Shown here piece after piece: positions 11,816-22,390 of a DNA stretch of 64,000 bases. The notes beneath the pieces were generated by a model. That model was given only the letters and a program-made list of their open reading frames with translations, did not search any database and had not been told where the DNA came from. This stretch comes from Agrostemma githago. Its lineage: Eukaryota > Streptophyta > Magnoliopsida > Caryophyllales > Caryophyllaceae. Location of the stretch: the NCBI GenBank assembly GCA_958450325.1, contig OY288242.1, positions 67,388,062 to 67,452,061 on the forward strand, read 5' to 3'. Every line of letters begins with the position of its first letter. Within the stretch, counting starts at the first letter, position 1. A program made the position numbers and the translations under genes.

Positions 11816-12829
11816 ACAAGTCAATAAACTGCCAGAATTAATGTTGATTGAATCAAAGCCATCTACATCGAAACCAATCTACATACCACAAGTCCACAAG
11901 CAACTTCAATCATAGAATTCAGTAATTCACACAGAAAACCCAATTAAACGTCAAGAAAGAAAGAACAACAATCTTATAGAAATAGCGATTGATTGATTTA
12001 CCTGACAAACAGAAAGAGCAGTAGATTTAGCACGATCCAAATGGGACGAATAAACAGCAATAAACCTTACCCTTTGAGATTTAAGAAAAACAACCAAAGA
12101 TTTAGAAATGGTGTGAGAAACAGAAACAGGAAAAAAAATCTATCAAGTACTCTGTATACAATATCGTATGCAAACTCAGATGGAGAAATCGAGGATTATT
12201 GACAATAAGCATTGGACAATTCAAACTTACTAGAAATTGAAGGTAGAACAAACCCTAGAAATGAAGAAACCAATTGTAAAAACCTTAGAATTGAAGAAAT
12301 ATAGTTGTTGATTGTTGAAGGAGGAGCCTAGCGGGAGGGACGTGAGTAGCGGCGAGCCTAGAGGGAGATGGACAAGGCAGTGGACAACAACGATGAGCGA
12401 ATTGAAGAGGAAGGTCGTGTGCGGTGATGAGTGAAGGAAAAATGTCTGAGTGATTTATGAGGGAGGTTAATGAGTGGAACCGTGGGGATTGAGTTTCGGT
12501 TTGAAGTCCGCGATTAGGGGCCGAGAATTGGGATGAGATGATGTTCGGTGAATACGTGTGTTCTGCAAAATATAAGGGTTATTGTAAGGGTTTGCGTGGG
12601 TTTGGGTATAAAATTACTTAGTATTATTGTTATTTTTGTAGTTTTAAATTATGATTATGATTATAGTTAGAGATTTTTTAAAAATTATTATTTTTTAGTA
12701 ATAGTGATTAGGAAATCGTGCATGGGTTAGGTTTTGTAGAATTGTTTAGGGATTTTTTTTATTTGGTATGTTAGAAAATTATAAAAAAAAAATAGAAACT
12801 TTTCTATATACAATTAATTTTATTTATGT
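11816..12829. other. CACTA interior, no gene recognised
   Basis: Contains short ORFs only, including a basic 69-codon one at 11993-12202 with no recognised domain, and a purine-rich block near 12300-12480. It may include intron or UTR of captured DNA, but I recognise no exon. Confidence 0.4.
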
Positions 12830-13120
12830 TAACATAAATGGATACGGTTCTTTAATTACAATTGTTGCCATTTAGAATCACTTATGGCTATGGTTAATAA
12901 CTTAACCGAAGCCGTTTATATTTGGGGACGGTTTCTCGATTAAAACCATTAACGTTTATAACCACTTTTGGCTACGGTTTATAAACTCAACCGAAGCTTT
13001 TTGTATTTGGCTACAGTTTTTATGATACAACCGTAACCATTTATAAATCCTATTCCTATAGAATCTTGTGGTTACGGTTAATAAGTGCAACCGTAACATT
13101 TTCCACAAGCCAAATGTGTT
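12830..13120. repeat. Right subterminal repeats of the CACTA element
   Basis: The same GGCTACGGTT/AACCGAAGCC motifs as the left end, in both orientations. Confidence 0.8.
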
Positions 13121-13133
13121 TTCTGTACTAGTG

Positions 13134-15049
13134 GAATCCTATGACAAATCTGGGTAGTCTTCTAGTTTGGGTTCAAGACGGGAGGCAAGCCCACTTCCCA
13201 CAATAAACACCCATTCAATAAGACTTGACCAACTTGACCAATCCTTACCTTACGTGTTAGTCTGACCAACAAAAAAGGAAAAAAGAAAAGCTGGACAAAA
13301 AAGAAAAAAATCAAAAGTCCAAGGAAAAAGCAAAAGGCCAAAACAAAAGAGTTGGCCATAGTCAAAAAGATTTATCAACATCCCTCCACCAGATACGGTC
13401 AAGCCCTCGACCAGGCACGGTCAACTCAAATGAAGAATCCCATGACCGGGGCTAAAGAGGTCAACCAAAAAATATTCAAAAACCCATGACCGTAGTGAAA
13501 ACGGTCAATTCAAAATTATCAATACTCATACCATCCAATAGAGAAGAAACAATCAAGCTGGTCAGCTAGCACCACACTTAGCCTTCCCACATTACAACCC
13601 TCAAGACCTTCTCGAGACCTAGGCTAAGAGACAACCTAGAATTTTGAGGATTCAAGCTCCATAGGATACCCTAACCATTAGGGCCAGACATGGAAATCAG
13701 ATCCCGCATTATCAAACCTGCCCAATCGAAGTCCGAGTCATTTTTACTCGACTTCCCCCTTTCCTACCACATTACAATACCTTACCCTCGAAGCCTTAGC
13801 TCCACAAAATCGAGCTCCAGATGTCAAAACATCAAAGCCACTTACGACCTAGCTCCATATTTCCAAAAACATCTAAACCAGTTACCAGCCCCAAACACGG
13901 GAACTCAACTTGCAGTCGGCATAAAACATGCCCAAATAAGTTCACACCACCTCTGGGGGCTGCCCCGGAGAACGCTCACAGTCACAGGATCAACATCCTA
14001 ACTATTCTAGCCCTTTGATCAAGGCATCATTGGGAATGCACCTAGCCTACACCATCATTATGGCTAGTTACACACAAAGCCCTAATAAACTAGGCACCAT
14101 AATATATCTTTCAACACTGAACTACGGCTTGGTTTGATTTCACTACACGTGAATACGTAGGCAGCCTTTCGACAAAGGCACAACCATTGACATTCGCCAA
14201 AATTAAAAAAAAGCGCCATCATTCCGGTCACGACACTGTCATGTTCTTAACAGTTAGCTTTGTCATTCTGGGGGCTTCTCCTAGGCAAAAGTTCTCCATC
14301 CACTCACATAATCCAAATACTTTCAAAATCTAGCCACCTTTCTATAGTGTGTCCTAGTACTCGACTCAGTTGAAGACGAGAATTGGTCAGGGACTCGAAG
14401 CAATACCCACTTTGGGAATGTACCCCTAAATCAAAAGAATATCCAAAAGAACACCAGTCTACGGCATTGCTACCACAAAACCCTGTCGTACGGAAACAAT
14501 CCCATTCCGAGGATTCGACCGTGTTGCCACTCGCCTAGGCTACGGAATAGCGCAACTTAAGAGTCTTGTTATATTAGGTGGCCCATCCCCTACCGAGTCA
14601 CGGTCCAACCCTTAGAGAGTCCAGTCGTGTTTGTCCACTCGTCTTGTCGCGTCCAGAGTCGAGTCGGTCGGTATATCTCTCTCTTCAAATTCTCATTTTA
14701 AAATTCGCAAAACTTAGCCATTTGAGAAAATCCCTTTCCTAGTCACCACGGGAATAGGAATTTTTATCACACTTCATCTAGGCATACAGGCCTAACCAGA
14801 GACTTTAGGAGTCCGTGTCAGAATCGGATTAGGAATCAAGTCATCCCAAGCATTCTAATTTCCAAAAAAAAAAAATCATTTTCTTTCCAAAAAATCAATC
14901 AAAAATCATTTCTTCCCCAGCATGAGTCAGTGTTTCGCCTAAATGTTACATGCAATTTGTTATGTATCAACAGACAGGTACCCCAAGACTCCCCGAAGAA
15001 TTCTCAAAGACTCCCCAGTGGAAGGATCATGCAACATTTCTATTAAGGA
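13134..15049 (+). other. Non-coding 3' internal region of copy A
   Basis: Collinear with the minus strand of copy B between about 33220 and 31570 (for example GGCATCATTGGGAATGCACC and the block with TCTCCATCCACTCACATAAT). No retroviral domain is readable. A direct repeat using the word ACGGTCAA occurs near 13395-13510. Confidence 0.65.
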
Positions 15050-15425
15050 ATCGGGATATATCTGTAAGCAGATACACCCAGAGCTTCCAAGGCAAGCTCC
15101 CACGCAATTCCAAGATGGGATGTGTCTGTAAACAGACACACCCAAGACTTTTTAGGAGAAAGTCCCCGCGCTATTCCAAGATGGGATGTGTCTGTAAACA
15201 GACACACCCAAGACTTTTTAGAAGAAGTCCCCGCGCTATTTCAAGATGGGATGTGTCTGTAAACAGACACACCCAAGACTTTTTAGGAGAAGTCCCCGCG
15301 CTATTGCAAGATGGGATGTGTCTGTAAACAGACACACCCAAGACTTTTTAGGAGAAGTCCCCACGCTATTCCAAGATGGGATGTGTCTGTAAACAGACAC
15401 ACCCAAGACTTTTTAGGAAAAGTCC
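15050..15425 (+). repeat. Tandem array of 65-bp units, each with a perfect hairpin
   Basis: Five units spaced 65-66 bp (hairpins from 15121, 15187, 15252, 15317 and 15382) each contain TGTGTCTGTAAACAGACACA, a 9-bp perfect inverted repeat with a 2-base loop, followed by CCCAAGACTTTTTAGGA and AGTCCCCGCG. A decayed unit precedes them at 15050. The array sits just before the 3' LTR, where Tat/Ogre elements are known to carry variable tandem repeats. Confidence 0.92.
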
Positions 15426-15604
15426 CCGCGACATTGTTGACATCAACCCAGGTATGATTTCTATCCTATGGCTGACGAGTCCTTCACGCATGTCTAATGG
15501 ACTATAAACGACCCGATCGGAAGTCTGCCAGGTTTTAATCCTTGATTGACCTGGTAGCTACTCTGAATTTTGCCTTGTCCAAGCCTTAGTCAGAGTGGGG
15601 GCTC

Positions 15605-17871
15605 TGTAGACACCCACATTTTGACCGCCAGGTGTCTATAATAGTTCCCGCCAAACACCCGATGATGATTGGACGTAAACGTGCTTTGATGGACTCGGAT
15701 ATGGGCTCGTAATCATGGACATTTGGTTTAGACCTATTACGGAGTACAAATCTTACAAGACCAACCTCAAATCCAGGCCCAGTGGGTCATTTTGAGTCAA
15801 ATGAGACTAATTTGGGTCGATTCCGACACCAAGGGTAAAACTGTCTTTTAGCGACCGAGTCAAAACCCGGTCAAAAATATTCTCGAGACACACGAGTCAG
15901 CCGTGACACCTCACGTGGCTGATTCGGTCTCAAACACCACAAAAAATCAGCTTCAATAAATATTAAACAATTCCGTTAAAGGTAGAATTTGATCTCAAGT
16001 GGAATTCTATCCGAAAAACTAAAGCAATTACCGACCGAGTGTCAAACACTCGGCCAAAAGCAGCCAAAAACAGCCGAGTTCCTTGCCTTCTTCACCAAGA
16101 AAGCGAGTTCTCGTTCCTTTCAACCTCTTACGTTTCCTATCCAAACCGGTGTTTCTTGTTGTCCAAGCAAGACACCTCTTCTAAACCTCTTCGCCTATAA
16201 ATAGGACCCTCCATTCAACACAAAAGAAGACACACATTGATACATGAAATATACATCCATCATCCTCGACATCTAGAAAAAAAATCATTCAAAGCAAATC
16301 CCGATATACCTCTGAAGAAGCACCGAAATACTGTCAAAATACCGACGAAACCCGACCCCACCATCCGGCCGAATCCGTCACATCACACATAAAAAAATGC
16401 ACCATCCTAAACTCATCCACATCATCTCGACGCTCCCGTGCCTAAGCCACCGTCCGACGAGCTCTATACCGAGAAAGCAAAGCATGTAGGTTGAGGGTGT
16501 AAATCAAACCCGACTCTTTCCCTTTTCTCTTCCTTCTCCACGTTTATTCTTCTTTCTTTTCGTTGCGTCGTCGGTCGTTTCGTATTTTTAATATGGGTCG
16601 TTCGTCACATATTTTTTTATTATTTCTAATAATCGGTACTTCAAAAAACTATTTCTTTTTATATAACGTTCTTAAAATACGATATTGATTTTCTAATCAA
16701 ATATCGTATCCAACAAGAACTAAATTAATTAAAATTCGTTGATGCAAAAAATCGTTACATCTTTTTTAAACCAAATTCGATGATTTTACGCGGAGAGAAT
16801 TAACATTTTTTTTTCTCTTTTCGTTCAAATTTCTTTTTTTCTTCTTTTCGTTCAAAGCAAACTTTTCTTTTTTCAAAACCTATTCTAAAAACCTTCCGAC
16901 TATTTGATATCGATTTCATAATCGAATATCGAATACGACGAATATCGAAAACATAAATATCGAGTATAAATTAATCCATATTTGTACGCGACTTATCAAA
17001 ATTATCAATTTTCGAAAACCGAATCCGAGATAGTCACCCGCGCGAGTCGCGCCCCTCCCAGGCGAGTCGCGCGGACTGCTATAAACCGCGGCCTGTTTTC
17101 TCGTCTTTTCCGATTTTTTCCAGCATCGTTTTCTAACATAAAACAGCGGTTTTCTCGGTATATTTTCAGATTTCGACAAGTATTTTTCGCGCGTCATAAA
17201 ATCTTTTCCAAAATCATGCATATTATCGTGTTTACATCTTTATTCGATTTATTCAACCGTTACTAACTCGTTTGCTCCTTGTTTGTAGCGATTTATTTTT
17301 ATCGTTTGTTTTATTAGACTAAAAGGAACTTCACTTGCTAAAATAACTTTGACGTTATTAGTTTAATATGCATTAAACGACTTAGCAACCCATTTATTTT
17401 TCTCTCACATGTCTAGGGAAAATAATCTTTGCATCTCATTCAACCGTCGAACTAACGCGTGTACACCAAAAACGAACGATATCTTAGTAAAGGCCGCTAA
17501 GTGCGGGCGGGGTTGGGTGTTCTTAGTGAACTTCCCAACACGTACCCTCACCCCTTACTCAGAACCATGGTTTCCGAATGTCCGAATCCATTGGTAACGA
17601 GAGTCATTCAATACACGATATCCGATAATGTCGGTATCGGTATCAAATGCTAAGGGACGAACCCGATAAACTCTGACATCGGAAATGGGCCATATTTTGT
17701 ACATGGCCCACTACGACATAGAGTGGGTTCGAACGGGCCCGAACTCCCACAAAGTTCGGTGGCGACTCCTACTTCGATTTAAATTTCAATTTGACCATCT
17801 AATATGGAGATTCATTCGCCTCCCCAAACCCGCGCGTGGCCGCGTCGAGGTGGACCTATGTCATGTCCACA
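15605..17871 (+). repeat. 3' LTR of copy A
   Basis: 2267 bp, matching 5425-7688 with scattered substitutions and few indels. Preceded by the purine-rich tract GAGTGGGGGC at 15593-15602. Contains the same TATA box (16196-16203). Confidence 0.92.
16196..16203 (+). promoter_or_regulatory. TATA box in the 3' LTR of copy A
   Basis: TATAAATA, conserved with 6016-6023. A 3' LTR promoter could read out into the flanking gypsy-type element. Confidence 0.65.
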
Positions 17872-17876
17872 AATGT

Positions 17877-20408
17877 TATCAAAGTAATTATTAAAGTTTT
17901 CAAAAATATTATCAAACTTGAACATACAAAATAATTTCGACAATGTTAAAATGTTTTACATAATAATCCTATAGAAATTGAAATATTTGGAAATATGAAA
18001 GTCTTCATGAAATTTCGATTACTTAAAAATCTAAAATTGAATTAATTTCGAAATAATTTAAAATAAGTTATTAGGGCATTTTTAAACATATCTAAAAATA
18101 AATATCAACCAAAGATAAAATAAATGTGAAGTATAAAGTTATGAAATTATAATTAAAAAATGTTTAATTTAACGATATCCGAAAAGTTTAAGTTAGTCAA
18201 ACTTTTTACAAAACAGGCAATTTCACAATTAGAAATTATTAACTCAAAATGTTAATATTTTACGCTAGTCAAACTTTTTATAAAAATAGGGAGTTCGAAA
18301 AATGGTTAACAGGTAAATAGAACAAGGATAAATAAATAAATTACAATAAGAGATTTCAAAATCGATAAAGGTCGAAGGGATTAGCAGCAGATGCGGTAAC
18401 AGAATTCAAGAGAAGTAGAAAGGAAGACAGAGTTGAGAGTCGAAAAGAGCTCTCAAGGATTATAGAAGAAATTAACCATCTCGAGATTCTTAGCGCCACT
18501 CTCAAAAACACGGGTTCCTAATTGGCCCATCAAATAACGCTAAATCCAATATCGGTACAGGGTGGTCCTACTCAATCTAAAACCTCCAAAATCATCAACT
18601 GCTATAGCCTCCAAAATTAAGCCTTACATATTTATATAATCTTTCAATTAGTATGGTAAGAATCCACAAATGATTTAGACTAATCCATTAATTAAGATTC
18701 CAACAGTCATCAAAACATACCCAAACTTGTAATCACTATGGCTCGTAATTCAAAGCTCATAAGGTCTGAACTCGAGGTATACTTCAAATTTCTCGAGTAA
18801 GGAACACTAAATAAAATCCACCTATTAACAATGTTCGGGCACAGAATCCTCAGATTACCAACATGTTATAATGCCACAAGTAAAGAAGTTGGGGAAAGTA
18901 TAACACGTCCTCAAACACGCTCAAACCTATTGGTAATGGCGCAAACACTCACATCTTCAAACACGTCATTGGGCTAAGGTTTCTAAAAATTCCACCAAAT
19001 TTCACATTGTATCAGTGAAACCACCAAAATATTTATTAACTCAACGAAGCCACAAATTCGTTGGTCTAGGGTTATAACAGTCCCAATAAGATGATCCGTA
19101 TAATAGTATTCCTCAAAAAACAGCACAATAAAACCAAACTGTGATTGTGCAAGATAGTTAGCTTCTCCTGGGACAACAACAATTTATCCAAGTTAGATCA
19201 CTCAACTCCAAAGTTCATAGGTTACAACCTTAAACAACGATCAACGATCTAGTCCTTAAGAAATACAGGTAATCTATGTCAACCAAAATTTACTAAGCAT
19301 TAATGAGGACCTGAAATGGTACCACAACACTCAGGCTAACATCTTAAACAGTGATTTATGATCCCAAAATTCCACAATTAGTCCATTAAGTCAACACTTG
19401 GTAGGAATCCCAAGTAATATTATTATTTACACTTGACTAGGTTCTATGTTGGGTATTAGGTATCCATCAAAATATGATATAATTCTCACTATCCAGAAAT
19501 TTACTCAACTCTAAGTCCTCTATACGATCAAGTAATTCATAGCCCATGCTTGATCAATCTCTATGGTACAATCCTAATTCTGTTAATCAACTAATACAAT
19601 TCAAATCAATTCCTTAAAAGCTCACTAGATTAGATAACAGAGCACAACTCTCAATCCTCAAACCGTTGGTAATAAGGAGTTAACTAAACCTCCAAAATAT
19701 TTAACTTCTAAAAAGGGTTCACTAAGACAGAATACGGTCTAAGAAAAGAATCTCAAGAGAAAGATGGTAAAGTAGAATAATAGAAGAAGGACTCGCCATA
19801 AGAATGAACATGAGAATATAAGAGAAGAATTGAAAGAATCAGAGGGTGGAAGATGAAAGAAAAGAATCAATGATCCTAGATAATTAAGATCTTAAACTAG
19901 AAGAGAATCTTCGGACCTCCGTAGATCACAAAGGAATCTAGCTGGATTTCTTCAACTTCAAGTAGACGAACAAGCACACTAGTATTGGGTCGCTCCATTT
20001 GAATCCAAAGTGATTTCACATCTGAGTCTGCTGCACCGTGATGAAACTGGAATCTACCCTTGATCATCTAGCTGTATCTTGAGCAAACTGAATCGGAGCT
20101 GAAAAGTCACCATCGACATCTTTCTTGGAGCACCAAGTTGTCCACTCGAGTCAGCAGGTGATGAGAGTATTAAGTAAGTCCTGTCTCGATCTAGAGCAGC
20201 ATCACGTCAGCATCTTGTCCACTTATCATCTTCTTCTTGGACATATAAAACAAATATCCAATGCTAATCATTGAGTTTCAGGAACATGAAAGCTAAACAA
20301 ATAAGTCCTTACTTGTTTCTACCCATCTCTAATAATATTTTTATTTACTGTTTAAATAATTTACTGGTATTTTCCCAAATTTCAGGTGTAAGCGTTGGGA
20401 GCAGTGAT
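17877..20408 (-). other. Internal region of the non-autonomous gypsy-type element, no ORF
   Basis: Together with 4913-5419 this is all of the internal sequence. It is AT-rich, with stops in all frames and no motif of gag, protease, RT or integrase. It looks like a long non-coding (LARD-like) derivative that would depend on enzymes supplied in trans. Confidence 0.65.
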
Positions 20409-20420
20409 GCTCTGATACCA
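20409..20420 (-). promoter_or_regulatory. Primer-binding site, initiator Met tRNA type
   Basis: The minus strand reads TGGTATCAGAGC two bases inside the 5' LTR, the usual complement of plant initiator Met tRNA used to start reverse transcription. It sets the orientation of the element. Confidence 0.88.
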
Positions 20421-20422
20421 AC

Positions 20423-20841
20423 TGTAATCCTCTATAAATTCTAACGCAATTTGAGTAAACTCCGCGCTAGAAAATAAATAAATGAAAAACTTCGTAATAA
20501 AATTATTAAGGGGTAAATTTTCATGAATAAATTTATTTCTTAGTTGGAAATATTATTTGAATGTGTTTACATTTTTAGGAAAAGAAATAACTTAAATTCG
20601 AGATTAAAACGTTAATTCGTAGAGAAGCAGAATTCCTCGCGGAAAATAATTAGTTTACGAAGAAAATCAAATAAATAGAATTAAAAGAATTAAAATCTTT
20701 AAAAAAATAAATAAATATCATTAGGCTCAAAAATGAAAATAAAGCTTGGAGAAATGATGAAACATACGGTCGAAATGTGACAGAGTTATGACGAAGTCAT
20801 AACGGAAAGGATAAAACGCTAGGAAAATAGCGGGTGTTACA
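20423..20841 (-). repeat. 5' LTR of the minus-strand gypsy-type element
   Basis: Direct repeat of 4493-4912 with point differences and small indels. It is followed directly by the CTCAT target duplication at 20842-20846. Confidence 0.88.
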
Positions 20842-20861
20842 CTCATAGCAAAATAACAAAA

Positions 20862-21381
20862 TCGTTGTATGGTATCCGGGTAGGTTTATGAAACACAATA
20901 AGACAATATTGTGTGACAGATTAGGAAACACAATAAGAAAATATTGTGTGAAGGATTAGGAATAACGATAGGAGAATATCGTGTGAATGATTTAGAAAAA
21001 AAAAAGGACAATATTGTGGGAAGTGGTTTAGTAAACACAATAGAACAATATTGTGTGACAGATTAGGAAACCCAATAAGAAAATATAGTGTGAAGGATTA
21101 GAAAACACGCAGTAGGACAATATTGCATGAAAGACTAGGAAACACACAATATGACAATATTGTGTGATGGTTTAGGAAACACACAATAGGATAATATTGT
21201 GTGATGGTTTAGGAAACACAATAGGACAATATTGTATCATTAGGATAGATTTAGTTTCCTAGTTTAAGTTAGATACAGTATATTCATGATAATATAAATA
21301 TGAGTCTGTGTTTGTATTAATATTCAAGAAAGAAAGAAGAAAGAAGTTACAATAATACAAAACCTTCTTTATATTTTATCA
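20862..21381 (+). mobile_element. LTR of the small LTR element, plus orientation
   Basis: Starts near GTATGGTATCCGGGTAGG and ends ATTTTATCA, directly followed by a primer-binding site. Contains a hairpin minisatellite and a conserved tail with ATATGAGTCTGTGTTTGTAT and an AAGAAAGAAGAAAGAAG purine run. The 5' limit is approximate. Confidence 0.72.
20875..21236. repeat. Hairpin minisatellite in LTR, about ten units
   Basis: Units of 33-38 bp such as AAACACAATAGGACAATATT followed by GTGTGA..GATTAGG. CACAATA and TATTGTG arms pair within a unit. Same family as 4053-4372 but inverted relative to it. Confidence 0.85.
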
Positions 21382-21395
21382 TGGTATCAGAGCCC
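21382..21395 (+). promoter_or_regulatory. Primer-binding site, initiator Met tRNA type
   Basis: TGGTATCAGAGCCC begins right after the LTR end ATCA, as in many Copia-type and small non-autonomous LTR elements. Confidence 0.85.
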
Positions 21396-22021
21396 CTCGA
21401 TCCTTGAGGACAACAAAACAAATTTCCGCTGCCCTGGCGGCGGGTTGACAATACGGCACCCACCGGCGGGATTTATTCATTGATATTCACAAAAAAAACT
21501 TTTTTACGTAGTTTTGTTAAAATAAAAACCCTATTTTCCCTGTGAATTTGAATTCCACAATAACTCATTCTCCCGCAGGTATGAGGCTGATGATCCTTCT
21601 ATGGTGTTTCTGAATTTTCTATGAGTTCGAGAAGGTTCTCAATCAATTTAAATTGGCGGAAAATTTGCCGTCTGAAATTGTCAAGTCAGAAAAACTTGAC
21701 GTACTTGTTAATTAATCATCGATGAGTCGGAAAACCTTGTTCGAATTTTTGCCGGAAGAGTCTATATGCCACCGTGCAAAAAAGAGCAATGAAGATCGAA
21801 GATATCTCATTTTTTTTAATTTACGATAGGAGAATATTGTATTATCGTACAATAGACAAATGGTGATGAAAAATTGAAGGGAAGCGGGAACGGTCCAAAG
21901 ACCATCTTCATGACACCACCTTCTAGTATATCAAAGATCGAAGATATTGGGTTTTTTTGAATTTGTGCAAACTCATTGAATTTTTCACAATTACCATGAG
22001 TTTGAGGGGGGATAATTGGGG
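21396..22021 (+). other. Short internal region of the small LTR element
   Basis: About 630 bp between two LTRs in direct orientation, with no retroviral domain, so the element resembles a TRIM or other short non-autonomous type. A purine-rich tract GAGTTTGAGGGGGGA ends it at about 22013. The part at 21600-21740 is repeated, inverted, at 4385-4492. Confidence 0.65.
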
Positions 22022-22050
22022 ATACCGTAGTACGGTATCCGAGTAGGTTT

Positions 22051-22290
22051 AGCAAAACACACAATAGGACAATAATGTGTGAAGGATTAGGAAACACAAT
22101 AGGGCAATATTGTGTGAAGGAATAGGAAACACAATAGGGCAATATTGTGTGAAGGATTAAGAAACACAATACGAAAATAATGTGTAAAGGATTAGAAAAC
22201 ACAATAGGATAATATTGTGTGAATGGTTTAGGAAACACGATATGAAAATATTGTGTGAAGGTTTAGGAAACACAATAAGAAAATATTGTG
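22051..22290. repeat. Hairpin minisatellite in LTR, about seven units
   Basis: Units of the type GGAAACACAATAGGGCAATA then TTGTGTGAAGGA. Long minus-strand ORFs through it come from the repeat period and are not genes. Confidence 0.85.
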
Positions 22291-22390
22291 TCCTTGATTT
22301 CCTAGTTTGAGTTAGATACGGTATCTTTATGATACTTTAAATATGGGTCTATGATTGTATTCAAAAAAGAAATAAAGAACAAAAGAAGTT

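Larger units (their letters stand above)
9560..13133. mobile_element. Non-autonomous CACTA (CMC) DNA transposon
   Basis: Ends are CACTAGTACAAAAAACACTT and, inverted, AAATGTGTTTTCTGTACTAGTG. They are flanked by GAA on both sides (9557-9559 and 13134-13136). The uninterrupted target is visible in copy B at about 33219-33240 on the other strand, where only one GAA is present. Subterminal regions are packed with TGGCTACGGTT/GGCTTCGGTT motifs. No transposase is seen; the interior holds a plant gene fragment (10673-11225) and a local duplication. Confidence 0.95.
5425..17871 (+). mobile_element. Tat/Ogre-like non-autonomous LTR element, copy A, interrupted by CACTA
   Basis: Long LTRs (5425-7688 and 15605-17871) run from TGTAGACACCC to TGTCCACA and are flanked by AATGT (5420-5424 and 17872-17876). 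The primer-binding site is TGGCAACTCCGCTGGGGA, three bases inside the 5' LTR, like those reported for Ogre/Tat elements. Internal DNA has no gag, pol or integrase; at the place where copy B (28781-38079) keeps a gag fragment, copy A has only about 80 unrelated bases (9163-9240). A tandem hairpin array precedes the 3' LTR. The LTRs look about 98 percent identical by eye, suggesting a fairly recent insertion. Confidence 0.92.
4493..20841 (-). mobile_element. Non-autonomous Ty3/gypsy-type LTR element, interrupted by a Tat/Ogre-like element
   Basis: Two LTRs of about 420 bp (4493-4912 and 20423-20841) begin TGTAAT and end GGGTGTTACA. They are flanked by the 5-bp duplication CTCAT (4488-4492 and 20842-20846). 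A primer-binding site for initiator Met tRNA lies next to the right LTR, so the element runs on the minus strand. Next to the left LTR the minus strand reads CGAGGACGAAAC and a purine tract GTGGGGAGGA, a 3' end familiar from plant chromoviruses. Without the nested element it is about 3.9 kb and has no gag or pol. The two LTRs differ at roughly 17 sites by eye, more per base than the nested element's LTRs, which fits the nesting order. Confidence 0.9.

Noticed and set aside
15115..15425. CRISPR-like array (identical palindromic repeats with regular spacing)
   Set aside because: The spacers are also repeats of each other, and the array is inside an LTR element of a plant genome, so it is an ordinary tandem repeat.
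21816..22238. 140-codon minus-strand ORF
   Set aside because: It is a translation of the hairpin minisatellite; the amino-acid pattern simply repeats with the DNA period.
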